Below, one piece after another: positions 1-5,556 of a stretch of 5,580 bases of DNA. The stretch is from Desulfuromonadaceae bacterium (GTDB lineage Bacteria > Desulfobacterota > Desulfuromonadia > Desulfuromonadales > Syntrophotaleaceae). Both the position numbers and the translations under genes were made by a program. Below the pieces are notes generated by a model. That model saw only the letters and a list, made by a program, of their open reading frames with translations, was not told where the DNA came from and made no database searches. The first letter of the stretch is position 1, and the number at the start of each line of letters is the position of its first letter. The DNA lies in NCBI GenBank assembly GCA_021107335.1, contig JAIOSZ010000022.1:1-5580 (forward strand). The letters run 5' to 3'.

Positions 1-241
1 AACGCGTAACGCTCGTTGGTTGTTTTCTGCGACGGTGAGCCATTGGGCCGATAAAACTCGGCAGACCACAACCTTTCACACTGACCACTTTCACGCCTCG
101 CTATTTTTTCACAAGAAATGTTATTTCTGCAGTTTATAAGCTATTTAACCTGTTCCCAGTAGCTTTTCTGGCTCGTATCATCTCTATCGCGACATTAAAA
201 GATGCCTACATCTCCTCAGCATCAAAAAAGTACAGCGAACG

Positions 242-289
242 ATTGTTGCCACGTTGGGTTGCGTGATGCAGGTACCCAAAGGCAACGAT
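242..289. repeat. Nested inverted repeat able to form a two-tier stem-loop
   Basis: The outer arms are ATTGTTGCC (242-250) and GGCAACGAT (281-289), pairing over 9 bp with one G-T wobble. The inner arms TTGGGT (254-259) and ACCCAA (274-279) pair perfectly, separated from the outer stem by three bases on one side and one on the other. The 14-base tip contains TGC and GCA, which could pair a little further. No T-run follows, so it is not a standard terminator. It could be a structured RNA, a palindromic repeat of REP type or a remnant of a mobile-element end; the sequence does not decide between these. Confidence 0.45.
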
Positions 290-361
290 GCGGGCAATAC
301 TCAGCATAGGGTCAAGATAAAAGAATTACAAATTGGAGGCAATTAAAATTCATCCAGAACA

Positions 362-382
362 AGGGAGGTGTCCCTAATTTTT
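362..382 (+). terminator. Weak terminator-like hairpin with T-run
   Basis: AGGGA (362-366) pairs with TCCCT (371-375) around a GGTG loop, followed by AA and five T (378-382). The stem is only 5 bp, so termination would be inefficient. With no gene upstream in the window, it would have to end a transcript starting outside or within 1-360. The motif could equally be part of a small repeat or an insertion-sequence remnant. Confidence 0.25.
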
Positions 383-459
383 CATACCGACCGTGTTGGT
401 TGGCCTTTTCCTCGAACAGAAAAACCTCTTGTTTAACTCAAATTTATGTGTTAATCGTA

Positions 460-479
460 TTATATGGTTTTTCATATAA
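460..479. promoter_or_regulatory. AT-rich dyad, candidate operator/promoter for the 556 gene
   Basis: TTATATG (460-466) and CATATAA (473-479) are perfect inverted arms around a 6-base GTTTTT spacer, about 75 bases before the start codon. The dyad overlaps two -10-like hexamers, TATTAT at 458-463 and TATAAA at 475-480. Possible -35 partners (TTAACT at 433-438, TTAATC at 451-456) are poor or badly spaced, so the promoter itself is uncertain. The symmetry and position fit an operator for a small dimeric winged-helix repressor, but no specific regulator can be named. Confidence 0.35.
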
Positions 480-555
480 ATAAACAGATTGAAGGTTTGG
501 GCCATTTATCAGGCCAGCGACCGCCTGTTGCTTTCTATCAGGAGTAAATAAACCG

Positions 556-909
556 ATGCAAAATGAAACGATGCTGGATGTCGCCGTTTTTCTTTACAAG
601 AAGGAAAGGATGAACTGTGCCGAAGCCGTTGCCGGAGCTTGGCATAAGGTGTCTGGAAATAACCTTGAAGGGACAGAGAACTTCAGCATGTGTGGCTCTG
701 GCAGGGCTCCAATGGGATTGTGCGGGGCCGTTTATGCCGCCCAGATCGTCTCCGATAAAGACAAAAAAGCCGAGCTTACTCATCGCTTCGCGGATGCCGC
801 CGGTTCGCTTCTGTGCAGGGAAATTCGTTCAATGAAAAAACTCTCTTGTACGGCCTGCGTCGAGCTGGCCGCCTCCCTGCTCGAAGAGAACCTTGAAGTG
901 GTCGCCTAA
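556..909 (+). CDS. C_GCAxxG_C_C family putative redox-active protein
   Basis: This 117-residue cytosolic protein has no signal peptide or membrane segment. It matches the layout of the C_GCAxxG_C_C family, small cysteine-rich proteins thought to be redox-active or metal-binding, whose substrate is unknown. Visible landmarks are NCAEAV (Cys21), a glycine-rich segment from Cys46 to Cys56 followed by GA (residues 46-58), CREI (Cys87) and the close pair Cys98-x-x-Cys101 near the C-terminus. All six cysteines lie in expected family positions, so the gene looks intact. The start at 556 is preceded by GGAG at 541-544, 11 bases upstream, a little far but the only ribosome binding site in reach. The gene stands alone and ends ahead of the terminator at 1012-1047. 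Family assignment is from motif recognition and a role in electron transfer is inference. Confidence 0.8.
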   Translation: MQNETMLDVAVFLYKKERMNCAEAVAGAWHKVSGNNLEGTENFSMCGSGRAPMGLCGAVYAAQIVSDKDKKAELTHRFADAAGSLLCREIRSMKKLSCTACVELAASLLEENLEVVA

Positions 910-1011
910 GCGGGCAAGCATTCTCAAATCTCGGATGTTGCTCAAGAAGGGGACTCTCCTCCCCATCCCCTTGTTCAGCCAACTTTGCGTTAAACCCCCG
1001 TTCCGAGTAAA

Positions 1012-1047
1012 CAAAAGCCCTTCATTTTCTGAAGGGCTTTTGTTTTT
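1012..1047 (+). terminator. Strong rho-independent terminator between convergent genes
   Basis: A perfect 13-bp stem pairs 1012-1024 with 1030-1042 around a 5-base TTTTC loop, followed directly by TTTTT (1043-1047). This is a textbook terminator for the plus-strand gene ending at 909. The minus-strand PAS gene ends 52 bases beyond it, and on that strand the stem is followed by only three T, so the same hairpin may serve both directions, less well on the minus side. Confidence 0.92.
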
Positions 1048-1098
1048 CAAAGGAATCCGCCAGGTCAATTAATAACCAGCGATGGTTTAAAAATGGAA

Positions 1099-1440
1099 TC
1101 AGGCCAACGAGCCTTCGAAAACCATTTCGACCACCCCACCCAAGGCCTCGCCATTGAAGAAGGGTACGGCAACGATCGTCAAGGTTCCTTCGGACCAGTC
1201 CGCGGTATAGTGGTGACTTTTTATCTTTTTTTCCGCAAAAGCCTGATAGATCCCCTTCAATTTCACCATGGTTTCCGGTTTGTGACAGTTAGCCATGTTC
1301 ATGCCGACCTTCAGCCCGGGAATCTCCAATGCTTCAAAAATTTCATACCCTCTTTTGTTGACGTAGGTCACATTGAAATCCGGATCAGACACAACAACAG
1401 CCGTATTCAGGTTTTCCCAGGCGTTAGTAATATCACTCAT
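1099..1440 (-). CDS. Stand-alone PAS-domain protein
   Basis: The 113-residue protein consists of essentially one PAS domain, with no kinase, GGDEF, helix-turn-helix or membrane part attached. The N-terminal half shows the usual PAS opening (AVVVSDPDFNVTYVN, residues 14-28, then a short helix with YEIFEALE). The C-terminal half ends in the paired strands around TLTIVAVPFF (87-96) and GGVVEMVFE (101-109). A CHKP motif lies at residues 52-55; a similar Cys-His-Pro motif occurs in some other lone or DUF438-linked PAS domains, where it may help bind a ligand or cofactor. The ATG at 1440 is preceded by GGAG (1447-1450), six bases away. Such lone PAS proteins probably act by binding a partner sensor or by sensing a small ligand, but no partner is encoded nearby. 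The domain call is firm; ligand and role are unknown. Confidence 0.8.
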   Translation of the reverse strand: MSDITNAWENLNTAVVVSDPDFNVTYVNKRGYEIFEALEIPGLKVGMNMANCHKPETMVKLKGIYQAFAEKKIKSHHYTADWSEGTLTIVAVPFFNGEALGGVVEMVFEGSLA

Positions 1441-1569
1441 TTACTTCTCCAAGGTGAGAGGTTAGCGAACATCGTGGGGCAAAATGTGGTCAGCAGAAGT
1501 CGTCAATGGCCATGAAGAGACGAGGAAACAACAGGACTAAAAAATCAGCACCGATTTAGTTTCATTTCA

Positions 1570-1597
1570 ATTTCACCCAAATGACCTTAGCTGTCAA
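1570..1597 (-). promoter_or_regulatory. Candidate sigma-70 promoter for the PAS gene
   Basis: Read on the minus strand, a perfect TTGACA (-35, positions 1597-1592) is followed after 16 bases by TGAAAT (-10, positions 1575-1570), which matches four of six consensus bases. Transcription would begin near 1563 and give a leader of about 120 bases before the PAS start codon. The position is plausible and the -35 is ideal, but the -10 is weak. Confidence 0.35.
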
Positions 1598-1776
1598 CCT
1601 CGAAATGATGTAGAACTGCCCGGCCCCTGACCTGAATGCCCTTATTGGAGGATCATTTGCCAAGGGGTTGAAATGGATTGATGTTGCAGGCGTTAGAGAA
1701 ATGAAGTATTGACAGGAAAGACACGTCCTACCTCTCGTCCAGAGTAATACGACCGGAGACAGAATCCCATAGTCAT

Positions 1777-1822
1777 GGACACTCCTTTGAGGTGAATGAA
1801 TATATCACCTTTATTGGTGTCC
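1777..1822. repeat. Nested inverted repeat upstream of the two-gene operon
   Basis: The outer arms are GGACAC (1777-1782) and GTGTCC (1817-1822), and the inner arms are AGGTGA (1790-1795) and TCACCT (1805-1810) around nine bases. The stems are separated by seven and six unpaired bases. It lies 50 bases before the start of the exported-protein operon. The inner dyad could be an operator. Alternatively the block is the leader of a lost insertion sequence: on the minus strand AAAGGAGTGTCC precedes an ATG at 1776, but the frame behind it runs only 27 codons and is not a transposase. Confidence 0.4.
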
Positions 1823-1872
1823 GAGTTTAGTAGACCACTTCAGACTCTATTCTCATTCTTTAAAGGTGGAAC

Positions 1873-2361
1873 ATGAAATACCCGTTTTTTCAGGCAGTGC
1901 TTTTTCTCTTACTCTTCCCAGCATGGGCCTATAGTGGCGGCGACAGCGCCCCCACGTTTGAGGCCTTCCCCGTAGCCCCCCTCTATCAGGGCAAGACGGC
2001 CCCGGTGGATTTAAGCCACGAAGAAGCCCGGGAATTTCAAACCCACCTCCGCCGCACAACAAAAGAGCCCGTCAACTTTGCCGGTCAATATGTGCTGACC
2101 ACTTGGGGAGCGGGCTCCGGTTGTACCTATGGTGCAATTGTCAGCAAGGCGACAGGCAAAGTGCATCTCTTGCCAGGGGTCATTTGCAATCTTGGCCGTT
2201 CAAGCGATCGCATAACCTATCAAAAGGATAGCCGCTTATTGATCCTGACCGGCTACCTCAACGATCAGGACCCCAATGGTCGATACTTCTATGAATTAAC
2301 ACCCGCGGGCTTTAACCACCTGCTGACACTTCCTAACAAGCCAACCTGGGAGACACCATGA
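1873..2361 (+). CDS. Exported hypothetical protein, first gene of a pair
   Basis: The 162-residue protein starts with a clear Sec signal peptide: MKYPFFQ, a hydrophobic core (about 8-15), then PAWA with likely cleavage after Ala19. The mature part would be a small periplasmic or exported domain of about 143 residues. It resembles an uncharacterised proteobacterial family whose landmark is the block around VNFAGQYVLTTWGAGSGC (67-84), followed by a TGKVHLLPG turn and a DSRLLILTG strand (119-127). Cys84 and Cys105 could form a disulfide. No catalytic motif is evident. The ATG is preceded by AAAGGTGG (1862-1869). The stop overlaps the next gene's start in ATGA, so the two are probably co-transcribed and translationally coupled. 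Function is unknown; the exported state and the pairing are the solid points. Confidence 0.75.
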   Translation: MKYPFFQAVLFLLLFPAWAYSGGDSAPTFEAFPVAPLYQGKTAPVDLSHEEAREFQTHLRRTTKEPVNFAGQYVLTTWGAGSGCTYGAIVSKATGKVHLLPGVICNLGRSSDRITYQKDSRLLILTGYLNDQDPNGRYFYELTPAGFNHLLTLPNKPTWETP

Positions 2362-2786
2362 GGACCCTAGCTCTCATTTTCGCAATGATGCTTCTCAGCG
2401 CCCCTGCCTTTGGTACAGAGGACCTTGCCCTTATTGAAAATAAGGGATTTAACGCCACGGTCCAAACGGCGCTCAAAGCAGGAGAGGCATGGCCGCACCA
2501 CCCAGTCGCCGTTAGCCTGCTGTTTATCGGGCAGCAGGAAGGTGGAAAGCCCCAAATCGGCCATCAAGAAGAGATCCGGATGCAGAGTCGAGCAGAAGCC
2601 TTTGAGGATGCCGTGGTAACCGTGGAACGTTTCAGCTTTATGGACGACTCTATCGCCGGAGACAAGTTCATCATCAGGCTACAGAAACAGGACGATGGCG
2701 GTTGGTTAATTGAGTCCGCCCGATTTGGCCAAAAGTGCTGGGAAGGCCGCGGACATCAGAACTACTCGAAAGAATATTGCCTTTAG
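2358..2786 (+). CDS. Exported hypothetical protein, second gene of a pair
   Basis: The 142-residue protein begins with a signal peptide (MRTLALIFAMMLLSAPAFG, likely cleavage after Gly19). The mature region of about 123 residues shows alternating strand-like segments (VAVSLLFIG 50-58, AVVTVERFSF 85-94, KFIIRLQ 103-109) and a C-terminal segment GWLIESARFGQKC followed by a RGH and a final Cys. Cys127 and Cys141 are the only cysteines and may form a disulfide. A tail of the form W...C..GRGH....C recurs in other small exported proteins of unknown function, as far as I recall. Its ATG overlaps the stop of the upstream gene by four bases and no separate ribosome binding site is evident, so translation probably depends on the first gene. 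No catalytic motif is visible and I do not recognise a named family. Confidence 0.72.
   Translation: MRTLALIFAMMLLSAPAFGTEDLALIENKGFNATVQTALKAGEAWPHHPVAVSLLFIGQQEGGKPQIGHQEEIRMQSRAEAFEDAVVTVERFSFMDDSIAGDKFIIRLQKQDDGGWLIESARFGQKCWEGRGHQNYSKEYCL
2428..2446 (+). repeat. Perfect hairpin inside the second exported-protein gene
   Basis: CCCTTATT (2428-2435) and AATAAGGG (2439-2446) form a perfect 8-bp stem with a 3-base GAA loop, about 70 bases into the coding sequence and just after the signal-peptide codons. Only ATTT follows, so it is not a strong terminator. It encodes ALIENKG and may be chance, or it may slow ribosomes or RNA polymerase. Confidence 0.4.
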
Positions 2787-3018
2787 CAGGAACAGTACGA
2801 TGAAACCTGGGGCAGGATTGCAATCATGTAACCTTAGCCCGCCCCCAGTGCCCAGAATGTCCCTGAAGCTTTCCGGGGGACTCGTTAGGCTTTTGTGGTG
2901 CCTTGGCGGTGGGTACCTATAAGAATGGCCCACCCGGTAAGGGCAGGCCATGTTGTCTCTTTATGGATCGGCAGTGTGGTTCTATCCCCTTTTCACACAC
3001 CCATCCTGGGAAAATCGT
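2787..3018. other. Gap between convergent genes
   Basis: A 40-codon frame (2800-2922, plus) starts 14 bases after the preceding stop, with AGGA eight bases before its ATG. Its proline- and glycine-rich translation looks like no known protein, so it is probably not a gene. Two hairpins lie here: GTCCC/GGGAC at 2859-2881, weak, and a better one at 2925-2951. A longer-range pairing of CTGGGG (2807-2812) with CCCCAG (2843-2848) is also possible. Confidence 0.4.
2925..2951. terminator. Candidate bidirectional terminator hairpin
   Basis: ATGGCC (2925-2930) pairs with GGCCAT (2946-2951). After a symmetric CA/CA internal mismatch, CCC (2933-2935) pairs with GGG (2941-2943) around a GGTAA loop. The plus side is followed by GTTGTCTCTTT and the minus side by TCTTAT, so neither has a clean T-run. 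It sits between the exported-protein operon and the minus-strand barrel gene, where a shared terminator is expected. Confidence 0.4.
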
Positions 3019-3672
3019 TTAAAAAGAATAAGCCAAGCCAATGCGCGCGGAATGAGTCTTCAACTCAACATCCGCCTGGTAGGACCCCGACCCCGCCTCT
3101 TCAATTGCGTAACTCTCGCTACCGTAGTTGTCATAAAGATATTCAACCCGTGCCGTCAAGTGCTCGGTAATCCTTTGCTCAATGCCAGCGCCAAACGTCC
3201 AACCAAGGTGCGCAGCATTGTCCTCACCATAATTTGGGTCCACATCATCAACGTCAACTTCCGCAAGTGCCAGACCACCGGCAACATAGAAAAGCGTAGT
3301 GTTGTAGACATAGCCCGCTCTCGCTCGAACATGCGCATCCCAGTTAACATCAAAGGCCGAGTAAGTATTAGGTGAGCTGTCGTCGGCACCCTCGCTCAGG
3401 TCGCCAAACCCCGCGTCGGCTTCAAAGCCTAGCATGAAGCTATTGATCCTATAGTTATGGCCGAAGTACAGGCCACCAACAATTTCTTCCATATCCACAT
3501 CAAGCTCAGAAACAGCCGAGTCGGGTTCAGTATATTCCAGGTCAACCCATGAGTGGCCCACAAAGGCACCAATGTATGGGCCGGAATAATCAAGCTTATC
3601 CTAGGCACATACCGTCCCGCCGATTAACATGACCACGACTAATGCCCCAACAATAGTACGGATACGAAACAT
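3019..3672 (-). pseudogene. Outer-membrane beta-barrel protein gene with in-frame TAG after the signal peptide
   Basis: From the ATG at 3672 the frame encodes a signal peptide of 23 residues (MFRIRTIVGALVVVMLIGG then TVCA), a TAG at 3603-3601, and 193 further residues ending in TAA at 3019-3021. A purine-rich ribosome binding site (AAAGGGGGG) lies five bases before the ATG. The part after the TAG has the features of small OmpA-like or opacity-type barrels: an opening YSGPYIGAF strand, alternating aromatic and glycine strands such as VGGLYFGHNYRI, RARAGYVY, LFYVAGGLALAEV and TARVEYLYDNYGS, acidic loops, and a closing ARIGLAYSF strand with the C-terminal Phe used in outer-membrane assembly. An eight-stranded barrel of about 190 residues is the usual size. 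As read, translation would stop at 23 residues. A GTG at 3561 could restart the frame, but it has no ribosome binding site and would lose the signal peptide. Readthrough or a sequencing error remains possible. Confidence 0.75.
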
Positions 3673-4108
3673 TTTAGCCCCCCTTTAAATACCCCGTTGA
3701 TATTTTGGCTAAACCTATTAATGGACACCTCGAATTAATAGTTAGCCACCAAATTACCTTAAAACATGGAGGTAAAATCAACTTCTAAATACACCGCATG
3801 AAGCTAAGAGCAGAACATGGAGGGGTTCCGGTATTCTGCGAAGTACTACCAACTCAGAGTGAGCAGGGCGCCTACCATGTCCTATAAATAATCTTAGCAA
3901 AAAAAAGCTCTATGTCATCAATCACTTACAGTATTCGTTCAATATTCGAGAAATTTCCCGCCGGCTGGGACGTCATCACAGCACAATTAGTCGAGCGTTC
4001 TGGCGGGCAAAGAACAGGCCCCCATGGACGACCGGCTATTATGATGGGTCACATTCTTTGGCTCGTGGTGAACGGGCAAATTGAATTCCCTGCGGCCTCC
4101 TCTATAAA
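3673..4108. other. Intergenic region upstream of the barrel gene
   Basis: This region should hold the promoter of the minus-strand barrel gene, but I see no convincing -35/-10 pair. TATTAA inside the inverted repeat at 3707-3747 has only a poor -35 upstream. AACATGGAGG occurs twice (3763-3772 and 3814-3823). A run of eight A at 3899-3906 would be a T-run for minus-strand transcripts leaving the dehydrogenase gene, but no GC-rich stem precedes it. A plus-strand open frame from 3912 runs into the 3' end of the dehydrogenase gene. It lacks a ribosome binding site and is not called as a gene. Confidence 0.45.
3707..3747 (-). repeat. Long imperfect inverted repeat in the barrel gene leader
   Basis: The arm at 3707-3722 and the arm at 3734-3747 are inverted copies, with two single-base bulges and an 11-base loop. 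The core CTATTAAT/ATTAATAG (3715-3722, 3734-3741) is perfect over 8 bp and the GGCT/AGCC ends pair as well. The repeat begins 35 bases upstream of the ATG at 3672. It may be a leader-RNA hairpin that affects transcript stability or translation, or a protein-binding dyad. Confidence 0.45.
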
Positions 4109-5542
4109 TTATTGGTCGTCATTTTTCGGCAACTGTATCGACTTCACTTCGAGAAACTCTTCCAGACCGTAACGCCCCATTTCACGTCCATTACCCGACT
4201 GCTTGTATCCACCAAAGGGCGCTAACAAATTGCCAGGGCCGCCATTCACCCCTACCTGACCTACGCGTAGCCGCTTCGCCACCTTCAGAGCCCGCTGCTC
4301 ATCGGCCGACCAAACTGCCGCCGCCAGGCCGTAATTGGTGTCGTTGGCAATACGTATCGCCTCCTCCTCATCCCGATAGGTCAGAATCGACAGTACTGGT
4401 CCGAAGATCTCTTCGCGGGAAACGGTCATCTGCGGAGTGACACGACCGAATATCGTCGGCCGAACATACCAGCCCTTTTCTAACCCGCTCGGCGGTTCAA
4501 CACCGCCACACAGCAACTCCGCCCCCTCCTCGATTCCCTTGCTAATGTAGTCTCTTACCCGGCGGCGCTGCTGCTCCGAGACCATGGGGCCGAGTTTAAC
4601 TTCAGCCTCTGTGGGGTCACCGACTGTAAAGGAAACCGCCATTTCTAAGGCTAAAGACACCGCTTGGTCATAAAGATCCTCCGGTATCAACAAACGGGTC
4701 ATGGCATCACAGGTCTGGCCGGAATTCATAAAACAACTGTCCAGGGTCGCTTCGATCGCCAGAGGCAGGTTGGCATCGTCCAGCACCAGGGCCGGTGATT
4801 TACCCCCCAGTTCGAGAGCCACCCGCTTGATGGTCTCAGCCGCTAGTTGCGACACGCGCTTGCCGGCCCGGGTCGAACCGGTAAAGGAGACCATATCGAC
4901 CTCTGGATGACCAGCCAAGCTCTCGCCGACTTCCGTTCCTATACCGCAGACCAGGTTAAAAACCCCAGCAGGCAAACCGACTTCATCCACTACCTCAGCC
5001 AGCAGAAAAGCATCAAGGGGGGTGATCTCACTCGGCTTAAGCACCACCGTACATCCGGCCAAAAGTGCCGGTGCCACCTTGAGAACAACCTGCAGCAGGG
5101 GATAGTTCCATGGGGTAATACAAGCCACTACCCCCACTGGCTCGCGCACCAACAGAGAGTTATCCAGCTGCTCATCTTGAAAGCTGTCGGTCATATCGAC
5201 AAAAAGGCTCAAAACTTCCAAAGGCATGGCGGTCTGGATGGAACGGGAAAATTCGACGGGCATGCCGAGCTCTGCGGTGATGATGTGGGTCAGTTCCTCG
5301 GACCGGGCATTTAGGCCTTCGGTAATTTTTTTCAGCCAATCTGCGCGCTCGGCAAGGGTGAGCGCTGCCCAGCCGTCAAAGGCAACTCGAGCCGCACGCA
5401 CCGCGTCATTCACATCCTGCGCGTCACCGGCCGGTACCTTGGCGATAGTCTCTTCGGTGGCCGGATTAACCACCGACAGTTTTTTCTGTCCATGAGCAGC
5501 GACCCATTGCCCATCAATATAGAGTTTGTCGCGAATAATCAT
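4109..5542 (-). CDS. NAD(P)-dependent aldehyde dehydrogenase (CddD/SSP0762-like)
   Basis: This complete 477-residue cytosolic enzyme of the aldehyde dehydrogenase superfamily oxidises an aldehyde to a carboxylate with NAD(P)+. All key sites are present: TPWNYP with the oxyanion Asn146, the cofactor lysine in VVLKPSE (Lys169), FTGSTRAG (220-227) in the Rossmann fold, the general base Glu244 in ELGGKSP, the nucleophile Cys278 in NSGQTC, and EIFGPV (378-383), which contacts the nicotinamide ribose. The C-terminal [14 protein letters not shown] and [15 protein letters not shown] segments most resemble the subgroup containing Rhodococcus CddD, a 6-oxohexanoate/oxolaurate-type dehydrogenase, as I recall. 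The true substrate here is unknown. The ATG at 5542 has an ideal AAGGAGG (5550-5556) seven bases upstream. The upstream context lies outside the window, and no strong terminator is seen after the stop at 4109. Confidence 0.93.
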   Translation of the reverse strand: MIIRDKLYIDGQWVAAHGQKKLSVVNPATEETIAKVPAGDAQDVNDAVRAARVAFDGWAALTLAERADWLKKITEGLNARSEELTHIITAELGMPVEFSRSIQTAMPLEVLSLFVDMTDSFQDEQLDNSLLVREPVGVVACITPWNYPLLQVVLKVAPALLAGCTVVLKPSEITPLDAFLLAEVVDEVGLPAGVFNLVCGIGTEVGESLAGHPEVDMVSFTGSTRAGKRVSQLAAETIKRVALELGGKSPALVLDDANLPLAIEATLDSCFMNSGQTCDAMTRLLIPEDLYDQAVSLALEMAVSFTVGDPTEAEVKLGPMVSEQQRRRVRDYISKGIEEGAELLCGGVEPPSGLEKGWYVRPTIFGRVTPQMTVSREEIFGPVLSILTYRDEEEAIRIANDTNYGLAAAVWSADEQRALKVAKRLRVGQVGVNGGPGNLLAPFGGYKQSGNGREMGRYGLEEFLEVKSIQLPKNDDQ

Positions 5543-5549
5543 GTTTATT

Positions 5550-5556
5550 CCTCCTT
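5550..5556 (-). promoter_or_regulatory. Ribosome binding site of the aldehyde dehydrogenase
   Basis: On the minus strand AAGGAGG lies seven bases before the ATG at 5542, a near-perfect match to the 16S anti-Shine-Dalgarno sequence. It fixes the start codon and suggests strong translation. Confidence 0.85.

Larger units (their letters stand above)
1..555. other. Long non-coding stretch upstream of the first gene
   Basis: No gene is supported here. One frame on the plus strand is open from the window edge to a stop near 139, but it has no start inside the window and its translation resembles no family I know. The rest is interrupted in every frame. The stretch does contain structure: a nested stem-loop at 242-289, a short hairpin followed by five T at 362-382, a second weak hairpin at 387-403 followed by a T-rich run, and an AT-rich dyad at 460-479. 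The last 100 bases are the likely leader and promoter zone of the gene starting at 556. A decayed mobile element is possible but cannot be shown from the sequence alone. Confidence 0.5.
1441..1872. other. Intergenic region between divergent genes
   Basis: This region separates the PAS gene (minus) from the two-gene operon (plus), so promoters for both are expected here. It contains a possible minus-strand promoter (1570-1597) and a nested inverted repeat (1777-1822). A short open stretch after a TAG at 1611-1613 encodes 32 protein-like codons up to TGA at 1710-1712, but it has no start and matches nothing I recognise. A TTGACA at 1709-1714 has no -10 partner at proper spacing. The segment around 1777-1842 resembles a terminal part of an IS3-type element, without any transposase frame. 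Confidence 0.5.

Noticed and set aside
2..139. Open frame from the left edge of the window
   Set aside because: It has no start in the window and its His/Thr/Phe-rich translation does not look like a conserved protein end. The minus-strand repeat of TGAAAG and GTGGTCAGT here recalled some insertion-sequence ends, but not strongly enough to call one.
253..259. GTTGGGT resembling an integron attC core site
   Set aside because: There is no matching inverse core at the expected distance and no cassette gene or integrase nearby.
1093..1515. 140-codon plus-strand frame over the PAS gene
   Set aside because: It is the antisense shadow of the PAS gene. The minus-strand translation has clear PAS features and a ribosome binding site, while this one has neither.
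1614..1712. Protein-like 32-codon stretch after a TAG, ending in TGA
   Set aside because: It has no start codon with a ribosome binding site, its upstream part is only a ten-codon frame, and there is no family match. It is too short to call a pseudogene.
1709..1753. TTGACA at 1709-1714 as a promoter, and TAATACGAC at 1745-1753 as a T7-like promoter
   Set aside because: The TTGACA has no -10 hexamer at 15-19 bases; TAATAC comes after 30. The phage-like match stops after nine bases and is probably chance.
2800..2922. Forty-codon frame directly after the exported-protein operon
   Set aside because: The start spacing is acceptable, but the Pro/Gly-rich product has no recognisable feature and the region looks like a terminator zone.
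2950..3375. 141-codon plus-strand frame over the barrel gene
   Set aside because: It is antisense to a clearly barrel-like translation, its own translation shows no family features, and it lacks a ribosome binding site.
3912..4172. Plus-strand open frame of 86 codons running into the 3' end of the dehydrogenase gene
   Set aside because: It has no ribosome binding site, its last third is antisense to a certain gene, and its translation matches no family I recognise. A decayed fragment is possible but unsupported.
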